This document shows, one piece after another, positions 10,672 through 23,127 of a stretch of 64,000 bases of DNA (position 1 is its first letter; each line of letters opens with the position of its first letter). Below the pieces are notes generated by a model. It did not search any database. It saw only the letters and a program-made list of their open reading frames with translations, and had not been told where the DNA came from. This DNA comes from Aricia agestis (lineage: Eukaryota > Arthropoda > Insecta > Lepidoptera > Lycaenidae). Location: assembly GCF_905147365.1 (NCBI RefSeq), contig NC_056420.1, positions 13,464,001-13,528,000 of the forward strand. Direction: 5' to 3'. Made by a program: the position numbers and the translations under genes.

Positions 10672-13600
10672 TATATTCAATTAAAGTTATATTATTATAT
10701 TACGGCCATAAAATATTAATCGCTATTTCTATCTCTAGTAGGGCAAAACCAGAGATAGATCAAATATTGGGAACGGCCGTTAGTCATTATTTGTAATATG
10801 TCAAAAGCTAAGTTAAATATACCAGCTTATGAAAGTGTTTCACCAAGTAAATGGGCATTAGATATTTCACAAAAGATCTCTTTCAAAAAATTATATTGAT
10901 ACAGTCAGTCTTCCAATAATTTACTTTGCTCTCGATTCTATCCTATCTGTATTTAATTTAATGTACAAGCAAAAAGTATCTCGAAATTTAATTATTTCCT
11001 CGCGAATTTTCTCGTACCCCGGGTACTTCTGATTCTATTGGTTAATTCGATTTCATTTTCTATTAGCGCTGGCGGCCATATCGAATTCTTGTAGTGACAT
11101 TGAATTTCACTTTAAAATTTCAAGAATTCTCCGAAGACCTTCTTTGATATACTTTTTGCGACCCTTTTTGATAGTAATTCATTTAAGTTTTTAGGTATCA
11201 GGCTGGAATTAGTTTTAAAGTTATTTTTTCGTTACTTTAGATTTGAAATCTACTGAGGCTCATATTAAATGCCAAAGTTAATAAAGCTGGAAAACACATA
11301 CGTCTTTAATTAATTTGGAATAAAGCGGGAGAAAATAGCTATAATATTATTCATTGTACCGAAACAGCAATTGAAATCTATAATCAAAGTGAAATTAATT
11401 CTTCGAATCCCAATGTTATAATGAAATTTTCACTCACATGAAGCCAATTACCAAATACCTCCTCACCTTTCCAACAATAGCGAAACCATTTCTCTAATTA
11501 ATTATCGTTTCAATTCCAATTTCACAATTCCACAGCCATTTGAAACGATTAAAATTAAAAGTGTTTATGTTATAAATGTAGATTTCTGTAATAATTTGCT
11601 GCTAAATGCACTCATCATTAGTTTATTACAGCTTAATTTTACTGTTAATATTACTGAATAGTAGTATGAGAATATTCACATAGTCATGATGTAGACATCT
11701 GCATTCAAATTGTAAAGTGGTGTGAGCACGAGCTATGCCATGTATTATTCAAAGTATTTTCCTGACGTAAGTAAATCAATTTTAAACCTTGCACGGATAT
11801 AAAGTGAGCGAGCAGCTCGGCGGCGGAAGAAAGTGAAGTATTATACTCGTATCAAAATGATTCACCTGATAAAACTCGTTTTAGTGAAGTATACGGTAAC
11901 TACAATAGAATCCTACAATTCAGGAATAGACAGACAGAATTGACGTGTTATTAAATATAAAATATAATACAAAGCTTAAATCTATCATAATTATCTGTTT
12001 CTCTGTGAAAACGAATAACCTTTTAGAACTTTATATATAGCTATGACGATCTTTGGCTCTCAATCGAGATGCAAGACGACTTCGCAAACCACTTAATATC
12101 TAATCACATACAATTTTGATGTCGTTTTAAGACACTAAAATTATTATTTTAGTAGGAAATATCAAAAAAATATCACAATCTCTATAACAATCATTTTTAC
12201 TCATCCCAACTATTCAAACGAGAATATTCTAGTAGTTTCAGACATTATATTCTAATAGTTTCAGACATTTTTAAAACTAAACGTGAATAAAAGCGGCCAG
12301 ACAGCACACGAACCCTATTTACGTCACCCTCGACTGCCGGTGACAGGAGGCTTGAGGTCCTCCCGACAGACTCTGAACAATGTACTTTGTGCGCTTTTAC
12401 TAAACGCTCGGAAAAGAGATGAAAACCGAAAGATATTCCAACGATATGCTTAAGATAAGAGAAATAAGATTCAGGTGCGGTTTTGTTGGATATTTTTCTA
12501 GTAGGTTCTGAGACCCTCGAATTTGCAGCAAAATCTAAAACAGCCATTAAAAGTGACAACAAACTAAATCTTAAGGTACTCGCTATAATAATAACATCTA
12601 TCAGAAATACAACACTTTACTTTAATTCTAAAGCTTAATTTGCTGAGGTTTAATGTAATTCTTAATTCATGAGCAAACAGACCCAATATTGTAAAAACGG
12701 TTACAAATTCAAACGGACAAAACGCGTCCTTTGCATATTTAACGAAACAGTGGGTGTATTTCAAAATAACGGGACACAAAACATCGTAACATAATTATAA
12801 AATCGCGAAATTAGGAGTCGCGGGTTGAATATCTTTAATCATATTTATACAAATGTCACGTGATAATAAATAATGCGGGTAGAATGTAAAACAAAATGTC
12901 AAAGCGAACGGACTATACTCGCCTTTGTTTGTATGGGAGTAAGGTCGTCCGGGTGGTATGAAGGGGTGAAGGAGACGGCAGGCGTGACCGCTGTCGCTCG
13001 GTCCATTAATCAAGGCGCTCCATGGGGATAATTATTCACGACACGTCGAGGAAACAATAATGTGTATACAAGTGCAATTGATTTAATCTGTTCAGAAGAA
13101 GCGCATAATAAAGGAAATGCTTCCGTGCGAGAATGTTGCGAAGTTTGTTTAACCTGATTTTTTACAGCAATTTAACTGCGATTTTAAACACGTAGATGGC
13201 TAGATAGTCAGAAAAATTACGGAAAAGAAACCTGCAGACAGACATGATAAATTGTGATGCTAAGTTAACCTGTAATTTCGGAATTGAATCAGAAAAAAAT
13301 CAATCCAAAATCATAAAAAGAATTTGAAATTTAACCTAAAACTAAATTCTAATAAGTATTATTTATACATGTTTTAATTGATAAAAGTGCATAAAAATAC
13401 GAAAGTAAATAATTTTACTATTAATACCCGATTTCATTCGTAATGCAACAAGCTAGCATAGTAGTTGAAATGAATACTAAGCATCTTATAAAATATCTCA
13501 GGTTATAACTGAAGGACTTGCATCTGAAAAGGAAAACGTATTTTAAATATTAATGTCCGACATCATAAGCTACATTGTGTACTTTAATGTAATTTGTGTT

Positions 13601-13859
13601 TGGCTTTTATGTTATTGATTGCAACTAAGTTTTTAATGCGCGAGTTGATTTGCTTCAAAAAAACTGTCCCTTTTGGGGCTCGAAAGTATCTTCTTAACAA
13701 ATTTCTTCAAAATTAATTTGTTCGTGAGACATTTACATAATATATTCATGAATATTATTATATTAATAGTTATTATTGAAATTGCAATAATGTTGCTTTT
13801 ATTACCTGTTATTACAATATTGCAATTGTAAAGTATTTTAAGTGCAGAATATTTTAACG
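10672..13859. other. Long unassigned stretch
   Basis: There is no recognisable element or gene. The ORFs at 12245-12562 and 12795-13013 (minus) have no visible domain. A short GC-rich patch lies at about 12930-13020. Confidence 0.4.
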
Positions 13860-14294
13860 TTAGCAGTTGCCGCAAATTAAACATTTTCTCCAAAGTATTT
13901 TTCGTTTCCACTCTACAAAATAGAACACATCCGTTCGGTATTGTATATCCTTTACCCGAAGCGCGTTGTCTAGAAAATATAGCTCTTTAGTGATAAGACC
14001 ATTCTTTGTGCCACTTCTTTTATTGCCTGCTATCGTGTATACTTGTTCCTTATCTTCGGTACCCAATAAACTATTTTCATTCGGATATAAATCACGGTCT
14101 TAAATAGAATTTTGTTCATCTATTTTTGGATTTCCTTCGCTATTTTTATTTTTATCCTCAAAGGATATCATTAAATTATTTGTAAGTATAATGGTTACAA
14201 TAACGTCTTGTTGGTATTTTTTCTTCATTTTTAGATAAATCATTTGAGCTTCTAAGTCGTCTTTATAGTTTGAAGGTATTTGTTTGTAATCTCT
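13860..14294 (-). pseudogene. Broken ORF of unknown origin
   Basis: On the minus strand one frame stays open from 14294 to the stop at 13860-13862 (144 codons) except for one internal TAA at 14102-14100. The downstream half begins at an ATG at 14066 (MGTEDKEQVYTIAGNKRSG) and ends with a CLICGNC cysteine pair. The upstream half is hydrophilic and charged, with a short hydrophobic stretch. In DNA this AT-rich, such a long frame is uncommon, so it may be a decayed gene or transposon ORF. I recognise no family, and chance cannot be excluded. Confidence 0.3.
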
Positions 14295-15204
14295 TTAAAC
14301 CACAGAACTGAGAAACCTCAATTACTACATTATTACTGAAAGTATGTGCAGTCACGGGAAAAGACATAAGATAGCTTTTGTTGTGATGATATTTACTCAC
14401 ACCAAACATTAAGTTTTTGTGCAAACGAAGTTGCTGGTTAAATCTAAGGCATAAAATATATTTGTGTAAAGATTATTTCGGCTAAGCTTTAGCAGTTACC
14501 ACTCCAACAAAACTGAAATTCCAGGCAAAACGTTAACAATTAAACTAAGAAGATTTTCCAAACGACTCGCTGTCCAAATATAGAATGGATTCACAAGAAA
14601 GTTACGTAATTAAGCATCACCCTTTCCTGATTTGTCTTTACTCCGTCGCGTCGCGATAAAACGCCTCACAAAAATCCTAAATCATAAAAACTTTTAATAA
14701 ATCGTGTAACTTAAAATTCATTGGGGAGTATAAATTTCCGCCAGGTTTTCAGATACTGTGTACAATGTAAGTGACGTACGGTAAACTATATTCCTGCTAG
14801 AGCCAATATGACAAAATAGTCTACTAGAATCAAAAACCGCAATGTCCAATAGAATAATTATACGAGTACATAAGAATGATTCGAGATGAGTTTTGGTAAA
14901 AAAAAAGTACAATATCACGTTGCAATAACATCAAGCGACTCTGGTTTCAAGAAAGCGATTGTTACTCTACTGTATAATATTACACTGTGCACTGTAGCTG
15001 TTTTCGTCCTTGAGCTCGTACGGTGTAAGTTATACGGTTCACGCTCCAAAGACTCTTCCACTTTGTTGGGAACTAAAGAGTTATTACGTAGGATGATATT
15101 ACTTGATAATGTCAATTTATTCCACATCATATTTCATAATGAATGTTAAATGTCGTCTTCACTTTAATTGAAATGCACAATTTTGTATCAATTTCACGGT
15201 ATTT
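14295..15204. other. Unassigned AT-rich DNA
   Basis: I see no supported feature. Confidence 0.4.
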
Positions 15205-15530
15205 TTATGTTTTGAGTAATATCACACCTTTTGTTGGATTATTTAATGTCAACAAGCAATAATTGCTTGTTATATTTGGACGCTGTTAAGCATTCGTGTA
15301 CACGCAAAAATTACGTATTGAGTTATGAATGCAGTTATGTTCTGTAGATGATTTAGAACAAGGCTGCATTCAAAATTTAACAACAAAAAAAATTGTGGGT
15401 TAGGACACTAATGCTTAACAGCGACCATTTATGTTTTGAGTAATATTGCAAGTCATACATTTTCTTGGATTATTTGACAATGCCCAAATGCCGTTGACAT
15501 TATGTCAACAAGCAATTGCTTGTTATATTA
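15205..15530 (+). repeat. Diverged direct duplication flanking a small MITE
   Basis: Copies beginning TTTATGTTTTGAGTAATAT (about 15210 and 15430) and running to AATTGCTTGTTATAT flank the MITE at 15278-15426. The second copy has about 25 extra bases. Confidence 0.7.
15278..15426. mobile_element. Small MITE with GCTGTTAAGCATT ends
   Basis: The ends GGACGCTGTTAAGCATTCGT and its partner near 15405-15426 are inverted copies. The flanks ATTT (15274-15277 and 15427-15430) are a possible 4-bp target duplication. Confidence 0.55.
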
Positions 15531-15994
15531 TACTTAATACTTTCTATTTTAGTTCATGTTGGACTATACAAGCGATTGCGAATGTTCAGAACGATGTGAT
15601 GAAATATGATAATAATGATGATGTGATATGCTCGCCAATTATTAACGTCGCTTTCTCATGCTAAAGACAGTTTAGTAATCGTGGTGGTAATCATGACTTT
15701 CTCTTATTGCCCGACATAGAGAGAAACCCTAAAGATGCATAGTAAAATAATAATATTAGGTAAAGTGATGATGATGAACTTAATAAAATATATTAAATTA
15801 GAGGAATACCGTTAGTAAACTCCAGAGCAATAGCGTTGGAAATAATTAATGACGTGCTTATGTCTCTTTGAGGGATATCTATAAATAAAATAGAAATTAT
15901 TACCGACCGCAATCACGAACAAGCAATTTCTCATTTTAATAATTTGCCTGTGGATGTTATTTATATCTTCAATAATAATTATAAGTAGTAAAAT
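15531..15994. other. Unassigned DNA
   Basis: Nothing supported was found. Confidence 0.4.
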
Positions 15995-16336
15995 GACTGT
16001 GTAGTTCAGTGGTATAGAGCGAGGTTCTAGATTCGGAGGTCGAGGGTTCGATTCCCCAGTCGGAAATAATATGATGTTTCCAAATTCGGTAAGGACAATC
16101 AGCCTGCCAATGCAGGCAGACGCATAAATAAAATTATATTTTATGCACCGTTTAGGCATATAAAAAGGCGGTCCGACACCTGATCGATCTAACCAGTGAT
16201 ATCAGTTATTTGTCCCACTGGGTTATAATTGTGTGTTCTTCTGTATTGCGCACACACAAGGGGATTATCTAATTACGCCTACGTAGCTGGCTGGATTCAA
16301 TGAACCGAAATCAGTGTGGGAGGCATTATTATTATA
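15995..16336 (+). mobile_element. SINE A copy, forward
   Basis: The head carries an A-box TAGTTCAGTGG and a perfect B-box GGTTCGATTCC (16046-16056). The body shares the CCCACTGGGTTAT and GTAGCTGGCTGGATTCAATG segments with other copies, and the (ATT)n tail is at 16324-16336. An internal AT-rich stretch replaces part of the body. Confidence 0.75.
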
Positions 16337-18326
16337 GTGAAACAAACAGTGGAGAGTTAATGAAAATTTATTTACTGAAATAATTAAGAATGAAGTAGCT
16401 CGGAACGAACTAACTAACACCAAACTGTTGCCGACGGTAATATTTAAAGCAATCTGAATTATATATAACATAATCTCCCGGTACGTACGGCTCTTCTGGA
16501 AGTAGTTTTCGGTAATATTGTAATACTCTTTGCATTGCTAAAAGCATTTCCAGCAAATCTCGAGTTAATACCCTCCTATATTTTAATGCAAAATGCTATT
16601 TTTAAAGGATAGGGAATAGCAAGTCTAGCTCTCAAGGGTTCCCTGAGATGCTGAGTATTTAAAAGTGGCAGGCAGGCTCTTTTATATAACTCGCAACGAC
16701 GCGTGTAGGACTTATGTAAAATACATAGCGCGTGTAACAGGACCTTAGGTATGCTTTCGTTGATTTTTGTTGAGGATATAAATCGAAAATGTATGAATTT
16801 GACATAAAAACACGCAAATGACATGTCACTAAGCAGTTACATAATATTAGTTGCGATTTACGGAAGGTAAATTTATGAAGATGCAAAGATACCCCTCAAG
16901 CAGAGTAGACAGAATGATAGAGTATGCCGACTTAGAACTGATGTTGAAATTTTTAAATTTGACGCATTATGACGAAAATCGTCGCAAGGGTTGTTAATTT
17001 GTTACCTACGAATTTAAAAATATGACATATTCGATGGACGTGTTCCTCTTTGGTCGTATTGTTGTTTGTGTTTTGGCACATGTGATTAAAATTGTCAGAA
17101 TCCAAATTTGAAATCTTTATTTCAAATATTTAAAAATAAATTATACTCGTATCAGCCAGCGCGAGGAACATTCCGTTCATAATCCTAGTGAAACCCGACA
17201 AATTTGACAGATATTGAAACCTGTCCGTTTCTTTGCAGTCGAACTACTGGTAGTTATGTCTATTGTGCCTCAAGTTAGACGTTTAAATCAAACTTTACAA
17301 AATTTTCCGTTTATAATTGTATATAATATTTAATATTTAGTTAAATTGCTCTTGTAATACATATTTATAACTCCAGAAGCGCCGCGTTTTATAATGCACA
17401 CTTAAAATCCATTAGCGAAACAGTGAATAAACCTTTACGACAGCAAAAATTACAATTAGACAAAAAGTATTTTAGTGTCCCACAGGGCACGTCAATTAGG
17501 CCGCTTTGTTTTTACATTTACAACACTAATATACAATTGGCACAATTTCGCTGCGGACAGGCGTATAATATTAAATTACGATTGTAATTGGGCAAATAGT
17601 CCGGCCCATTGTTGGCATTAACATACGTTAGTATAGCACAGTTGACATGACCTGGTCGGATAATGGTGAGCTTTGATATGGAACAAATGCATTCGGAAGA
17701 CAAGCTTAGAATACCAACTCAATATTACTATACTGTCAAATACTGATAGCATAAAATATTGAGTAATACTGTCAAAAGCTTAAGAGAAGCTATACACTGT
17801 AATACTACGAACGCGTAAGACAAAAAAAAGTAAAATAAAAACAAAAGTACACATGAATCTCATTGAATTTTGTGCTCAATCAATAAAATATGTTGACATA
17901 AACATAGATTCTGGTGATATCATTGTAGGAGCAACAATACAAAAATGTTTTCAAAATTAGCGAATTACGCATTATAAATCAGGCTTCGAAGCAACTTTTG
18001 AAGACCAGACATCGAAATAATATACTTGTTAAAATTGTCAGACTGTAATAAGTATTTATGTAGCAACCCTTACTAAATACTGGCATGAACTATTTGTATG
18101 AAACAAAATATGCCACTGCCAAAGCGAGGTTTACCTTCTGCCCTCCCTATATTCTATACTATTATTGAGCTATAGCGTTAAATTCCTGTAACTACAGGTG
18201 TGCATAAATTATATCCGCTACAGTTGTCAATGGTAATGCCCTCGCCTGCCACGCTTAATCCACTGTAGCCGGTAGTATTACGTTGTGGATATGTTTAGAA
18301 ATAACTAAGCCTAGTACTATCCATAC
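16337..18326. other. Long unassigned stretch
   Basis: I see no bounded element or exon. Confidence 0.4.
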
Positions 18327-18520
18327 TCCATACTAATATTATAAATGCGAAAGTGTGTCTGTCTGTCTGTCTGTCTGTTACCTCTTCACATCCAAACCAC
18401 TCAACCGATTTTGATGAAATTTGGTATGTGGATACTTTGAGACCCGAGAAAGGACATAGGATGTATGGCTTCACCGCGATAAACGAATTTTGGCGCATTG
18501 AAGTTGCGGACGTCATCTAG
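18327..18520 (+). mobile_element. Helitron-like element with (TCTG)n, near complete
   Basis: Begins TCCATACTAATATTATAAAT, has a CTGT/CTGTCTGT array at the front, and ends GACGTCATCTAG before T. It belongs to the same family as 19380, 25306, 51002 and 52887. Confidence 0.75.
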
Positions 18521-18530
18521 TAGTCTATAA

Positions 18531-18851
18531 TAATAATAGCTCCCACACCGGTTTCATTGAAACCAGGCCAGTTACGCAGGAGTAATTTTATAGTGCCCAA
18601 GTGTGTGCGCAGTACACAAGAGCACTCTCTATTCCTTTACTCTCATAAAACAGTGGGACGGAAGACCGACACGACCGGCGAGAGATAAGGCGCAGGACCG
18701 ACTTTTTACATGCCCATCCGACGCATGGATCATCTTACTTGTTAGACAATCAGGTGATCAGGCTGCATTGTCCTAACCAAACTTGGAAATAACATGTTCC
18801 CAACGCGGGAATCGAACCCACGACCTCCGAGTCAAGAGCCACGCTCTATTA
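18531..18851 (-). mobile_element. SINE A copy with perfect 13-bp target duplication
   Basis: The (TAA)n tail is at the left and the tRNA-like head (truncated) at the right. TAGTAGTCTATAA occurs directly on both sides (18518-18530 and 18852-18864). The insertion lies at the very 3' end of the preceding Helitron. Confidence 0.85.
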
Positions 18852-18878
18852 TAGTAGTCTATAAGATGTATTATAACC

Positions 18879-18960
18879 CATGGACACTTAGTAACATCAA
18901 ATGGTTTGTAGGTTGTTATATGGTCCGGAAATACTTCTGGCCACAGTTCACTGAGAGTTA
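18879..18960 (-). mobile_element. Eroded LINE 3' fragment
   Basis: CCCATGGACACTTAGTAACA and GGTCCGGAAATACTTCTGG match the LINE tail at 22411-22613 in the same order and orientation, with a gap between them. Confidence 0.55.
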
Positions 18961-19379
18961 AAGCTGTCAATTTGCTTACACTACCCACATGGAAAAATCA
19001 AGAGCAACTTTACAAAGATCTAATTAATTTAGATTATACCCTACACACTACAAATCAGACACAAATTACTGACAATTTAATACCTAAGAAAATCAAATAT
19101 TTAGCATCACATACACCTTAACATAAATAAAGCTTACACAAATTTATTCATCGGCATGTTTGAGTCGATATCGGCTCGTGTAATATAAAATATCGTCGAT
19201 TCGGCAGTTATCGGCGATAAATCGTGCACATGTTGGATATTAAATCGCTGCTTTACGCCCCGTCAGCGGAGTCGAAAAAACAAAATTACGCTTTTTGTTA
19301 CGACACGTTGGATAGTGAGGCACGGCCATGATGAATGGCCATGATTGTGAAGTTTGTGAAGTTCCCCTTTATATTCGTA
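18961..19379. other. Unassigned DNA
   Basis: A CpG-containing stretch with repeated TCGGC motifs lies at 19160-19260. Nothing else is supported. Confidence 0.35.
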
Positions 19380-19561
19380 CTAGATGATGCAACCCCGTTT
19401 TGCGTGGGAACCGTCCTTTTTCCGGATGGAAAGTATCTACGTCCTTTACCGGGACTCAAAGTATCTCCATACCTTTCAGCAAAATCCGTTCAGTAATTGG
19501 GCGTGAAGAACAGACAAACAGAGAGACAGACTCAATTTGACATTGCTAATATTAGTATGGA
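19380..19561 (-). mobile_element. Helitron-like element, complete, reverse
   Basis: The reversed 3' end CTAGATGATGC follows A (19379). The reversed 5' end AATATTAGTATGGA precedes T (19562), matching an A|T insertion site. A CAGACAAACAGAG array lies near the 5' end. Confidence 0.8.
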
Positions 19562-19805
19562 TAGATATGATGGGTAGACATGATTAACACCATGATTGAT
19601 AAGAAGGCAAGCACATTCCGACAATGCAGGTGATCCATGCGTCGGACGTCTGACCCAATGCAGCACCTGATCTTTCGCCAAACGGATGTGATATCAAAGA
19701 AAAAGAAAATATTGTCACTGTTTATTGAGTATCTATAAAAATGGTTTCAATAAAACCGGCCATAGACACCAAAATCTTTGTAGGAGCTACTATTAATAAC
19801 GTTAA

Positions 19806-19953
19806 TCTATATATATAAAAATGGATTTCCAATCGTGTTAGTAATGCTATAACTCGATAATGGCTGAAACGATTCTGCTAATTTTAGTCTTCAAATAATC
19901 CTTGAAGTCCAGGGAAGGTTTTAAAGTGACACGAAGTTCACCGGGACAGCTAG
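19806..19953 (+). mobile_element. Short Helitron-like element (148 bp)
   Basis: TCTATATATATAAAAATGGA follows A (19805), and ACCGGGACAGCTAG precedes T (19954). The sister copy at 20715 is collinear throughout. Confidence 0.8.
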
Positions 19954-20623
19954 TTTAATAATACAATACAATAGCAAGCATCAAAACAAGAATGACTATT
20001 CGGAGAAAGCAATACCTCTGGTCGTTAAACTATCAATTGTATACTTAGCTATAAATTGTATAGCTATAAATAAACTTGACTATTAAATGCTGCTGAATTC
20101 CGAAAAATGTTTAAACATTATTAAATTTCTCCGTCGTTAGAATCGCCCGAGGGAAGCGTTTTTAAAGCACAATCTAAACATAAAATTTATTTCAGAGAGC
20201 GATTGTTTTAATATTAAGATAAATATCTGCATTGAGACCGTGAAAGGGGAGGATATTAGAGGAAAAGAAAGATAAATTTACTTAAAATCTGCAAAGCTTT
20301 ACTGTGTTTGCGAGTGTCATGGGCTGCTCTTTTAATTGAAGGCTTCTTCACACCGATACAGTCGCTGGCGCTAGTACACTCCAGCGTCTGGACTCTGGAG
20401 AGTAAGCAAGTTGGTCTCACATTAAGTGTCCAGTACATTGGTAGTAGCAATTGCAAAATGTCTAAAAATGACCATGCCATGCTCTTGCGACCTGTCCATA
20501 CATGGTGTAGTAAAACAAAGCGGTAATACTTTAGGGTGTATACTATCATATTGTGTCTCTTATTTAACTCTTTCAGCGTTAGTATTTTCACAGTATAATG
20601 GATACACACCTTTAAGTGTTATC
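19954..20623. other. Unassigned DNA
   Basis: Overlapping ORFs on both strands near 20260-20610 have no recognisable domain. Confidence 0.4.
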
Positions 20624-20680
20624 ACTCTAAAGGTAATCGCATACCGAACGCACCGCATTTTAGAATTCGTTGTATGAAAT
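20624..20680. mobile_element. MITE fragment related to 37892-38029
   Basis: It shares CCGAACGCACCGCATTTTAG and AATTCGTTGTATGAAATGA with that element read on its minus strand. Confidence 0.5.
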
Positions 20681-20714
20681 GAATGAATGTGAAACCAATT
20701 TTGTAACCCTCAAA

Positions 20715-20864
20715 TCTATATTATATATAAAAATGGATTTTCAATTGTGTTAGTAACGCTAAAACTCGAAAACGGCTGAACGGATTGGGCGAATTTTAGT
20801 CTTAAATATTCGTAGAAGTCCAGGGAAGGTTTTAAAGTGACACGAAGTTCACCGGGACAGCTAG
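20715..20864 (+). mobile_element. Short Helitron-like element (150 bp)
   Basis: TCTATATTATATATAAAAAT follows A, and the element ends ACCGGGACAGCTAG before T. It is closely related to 19806-19953. Confidence 0.8.
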
Positions 20865-21191
20865 TAGTGGGATAAAAACCAATATTGTCCAACATACCCG
20901 GACATTTACACATCTATAATAGGTGATCGGGAATCCAGTAATACTGGCGCTAGCTACTGTGCCAGTGTAAGCACTAGCACTTAGACAGCCTCGAGTACCG
21001 ACTAAAGATACATTGACCTCTGTCGAAACTTTTGCCAAATGTGCTTACTTTGGTAGCAGTGGGCGTAGGTTGCCGGTTAAAGCTAACATTCATGGTGATA
21101 AAATAGAAGTCAGAGAACTCTATATGAATAATAAAACAGAAAATAATAACTTAAGGTATATACAGCGTTATATTATATTATAATGAATATA
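20865..21191. other. Unassigned DNA
   Basis: No supported feature was found. Confidence 0.35.
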
Positions 21192-21440
21192 CAGGCTGTA
21201 ACAAAATATCTAAGTGATAAGTGATAATGCTTTAAGGTGTGTATGTGTTTCTTATTATATAGAGTTAACTGTGAAAGTAGCAGCGCTGAAGGACCAAATT
21301 TTTTTTTTCGTGTTTGGTGTGGGCAAGCACCTGAGCGTTAGGAATATTCCCATACAAAAGTGAAAAAAAGTACAGGGAATTCATAACATACTTACATCCT
21401 GAAGTATTATCATTTATCACTAAGTTTTGTTACATCTTGT
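21192..21440. mobile_element. Mariner-like foldback MITE (CAGGSTGTAACAAAA family)
   Basis: It begins CAGGCTGTAACAAAATATCT after TA and has the inner motif GTGAAAGTAGCAGCGCTGAA. The right end TTTTGTTACATCTTG is eroded. Related copies are at 27270, 36593 and 45354. Confidence 0.7.
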
Positions 21441-22375
21441 TAGGCCAGTTTTAGAAAGCCGGCTTTAGAAACAGCGCTAGCTCTTAGGGTTTTCTATCGT
21501 CTTGTCATCCGCTTGTGGATCTGGTCCGCATGCGGGTGACAGCAAGCACCTGTGCGTCTAGCATGCGCGTACAACGAGATATCTCACTCTCGAGCAATTT
21601 ATATTCTGTGCTCTCGAGTGTAGTTATATTGTCGATATCGACAAAATGTCAAAATAATTTTTTGACATTATGTCGATAGATTTTGACGACAGATCTAGAC
21701 GAGAACAAATGTATGTCATGAGGGTCAATAGAGATGAAGAGACAAACCATCAAACATTGTAGTGGTTTAGGCTCTTGCACAAAATATATATATTGTAAAA
21801 ATAAAGAGATCGTTATCCTCTCATTTGTCAAGCGCCCAAAATGGGCGCCAAAAATATAAGCCAGCTTATATTATTGTTTCTCTCCTTGTTACATTTCTTA
21901 CAACGTAAACAATAAAGCAGAGATGCAAATAAAAAGCCAATTTCAATCCTAAACATAAATCATTTTTTGTGATGATTTTTAATGAGAATAATTAGAAATT
22001 GAAAATTGCGTGACAGTTCAGCTGTTAATATGTTTTTTGGGTTCTGTTCATAACTTTATTACTAGACCTATTCACAACATTTAAGGGATGCCGTTACAAA
22101 AGAAACAATCGCAGTATAAAATGCGGAATTTTTCCTAGTGGTTTTTTCAGTTGAAATATCATGCGGTCGGTTTGGGGATCAAAGCATCGGGAATGGATTC
22201 CCGACTGTGCGGTGACGCAGTGGCCAATACAACTGCAGGATTAAAACTGAACCAAAAAAGACTTGTTCTATCCATACACTAGCTAGGTATACTACGAGCA
22301 ATATCATAAAAGTCTGACTGTTATTGATAAGATTTTTTTCAGGTTGGGGTGTATTTTTCACTACATGGTATAAAA
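21441..22375. other. Unassigned DNA
   Basis: The stretch at 21480-21600 contains GGTCCGCATGCGGGTGACA, possibly related to the MITE at 50909. Otherwise nothing is supported. Confidence 0.35.
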
Positions 22376-22793
22376 CAGTCTTTCCCAAAGTGGGCGATAA
22401 CGTCCCATTGTTTTTTTTTTTTTTTTTTTTATTAAATAAGGGGGCAAACGAGCAAACGGGTCACCTGATGGTAAGCAACTACCGTCGCCCATGGACACTC
22501 GCAACATCAGAAGAGCTGCAGGTGCGTTGCCGGCCTTTTAAGAGGGTTTACGCTCTTTTCTTAAAGGTTTGCAGGTCGTATCGGTCCGGAAATACTGCTG
22601 GTGACAGTTCATTCCATTGTGGGCGCTGAAGGTCAAAAGGGGGCGCTGTGGGTACCAGAAAAATAATGTGGGCGTTGTGTAGAGGCTTGAGGGTGATTTA
22701 TTTAATCTGGATACATTTTAAATTGAAACGATGGGGGCGCTAAAACATAATTCTCAAAGTGGGCAGTAGTCAAAATAAGTTTGGGAACCCCTG
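22376..22793. mobile_element. hAT-type non-autonomous element, interrupted by a LINE tail
   Basis: It starts CAGTCTTTCCCAAAGTGGGC and ends GTTTGGGAACCCCTG, the usual shape of hAT ends. GTATAAAA is repeated exactly on both sides (22368-22375 and 22794-22801), the 8-bp duplication of hAT elements. No transposase remains. Confidence 0.85.
22411..22613 (-). mobile_element. 5'-truncated LINE 3' tail inserted in the hAT element
   Basis: The T-run at the left is the minus-strand poly(A). The segment then reads through GGGGGCAAACGAGCAAACGG to GTCCGGAAATACTGCTGG. CCATTG is repeated at 22405-22410 and 22614-22619. Its 3' part is the same as the tail of SINE C. Confidence 0.75.
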
Positions 22794-22880
22794 GTATAAA
22801 ACACAGTAGCTTTTTGTCTGTTCCTATGCATTCCTGTTCCTATGTACACAGACTTTGACATCAATAAATACGATATTCAG

Positions 22881-23021
22881 GGCCTGTTTCACCACTTTCT
22901 GATAAAGTGCCGGATAGGCTATCCACAACTTTTTTGACAGATTCTCCATAGATTTATAGATTTGCCAAGTTAAGTGTTGAGTAGCCTATCCAGCACTTAT
23001 CAGGAAGTGGTGAAACAGGCC
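22881..23021. mobile_element. Foldback MITE, GGCCTGTTTCACCACTT family
   Basis: The ends GGCCTGTTTCACCACTT and AAGTGGTGAAACAGGCC are perfect inverted copies. TTCAG is duplicated on both sides (22876-22880 and 23022-23026). Confidence 0.85.
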
Positions 23022-23127
23022 TTCAGAGTTTAAAACTTGTACAAGGGAATTTTTATGCACGACAGTACTCTGCCGTTGGTGAACACATTTTCCAACTACT
23101 GATTTCTATTTGTTTCAAATTATTGAT

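Noticed and set aside
15995..16065. Possible tRNA gene (also 47021-47080, and reversed heads at 1370, 18805, 53345)
   Set aside because: A- and B-boxes are present but the acceptor stem does not pair and the sequences continue into SINE bodies.
20256..20609. 117-codon minus-strand ORF
   Set aside because: No domain, overlapped by two plus-strand ORFs of equal merit.
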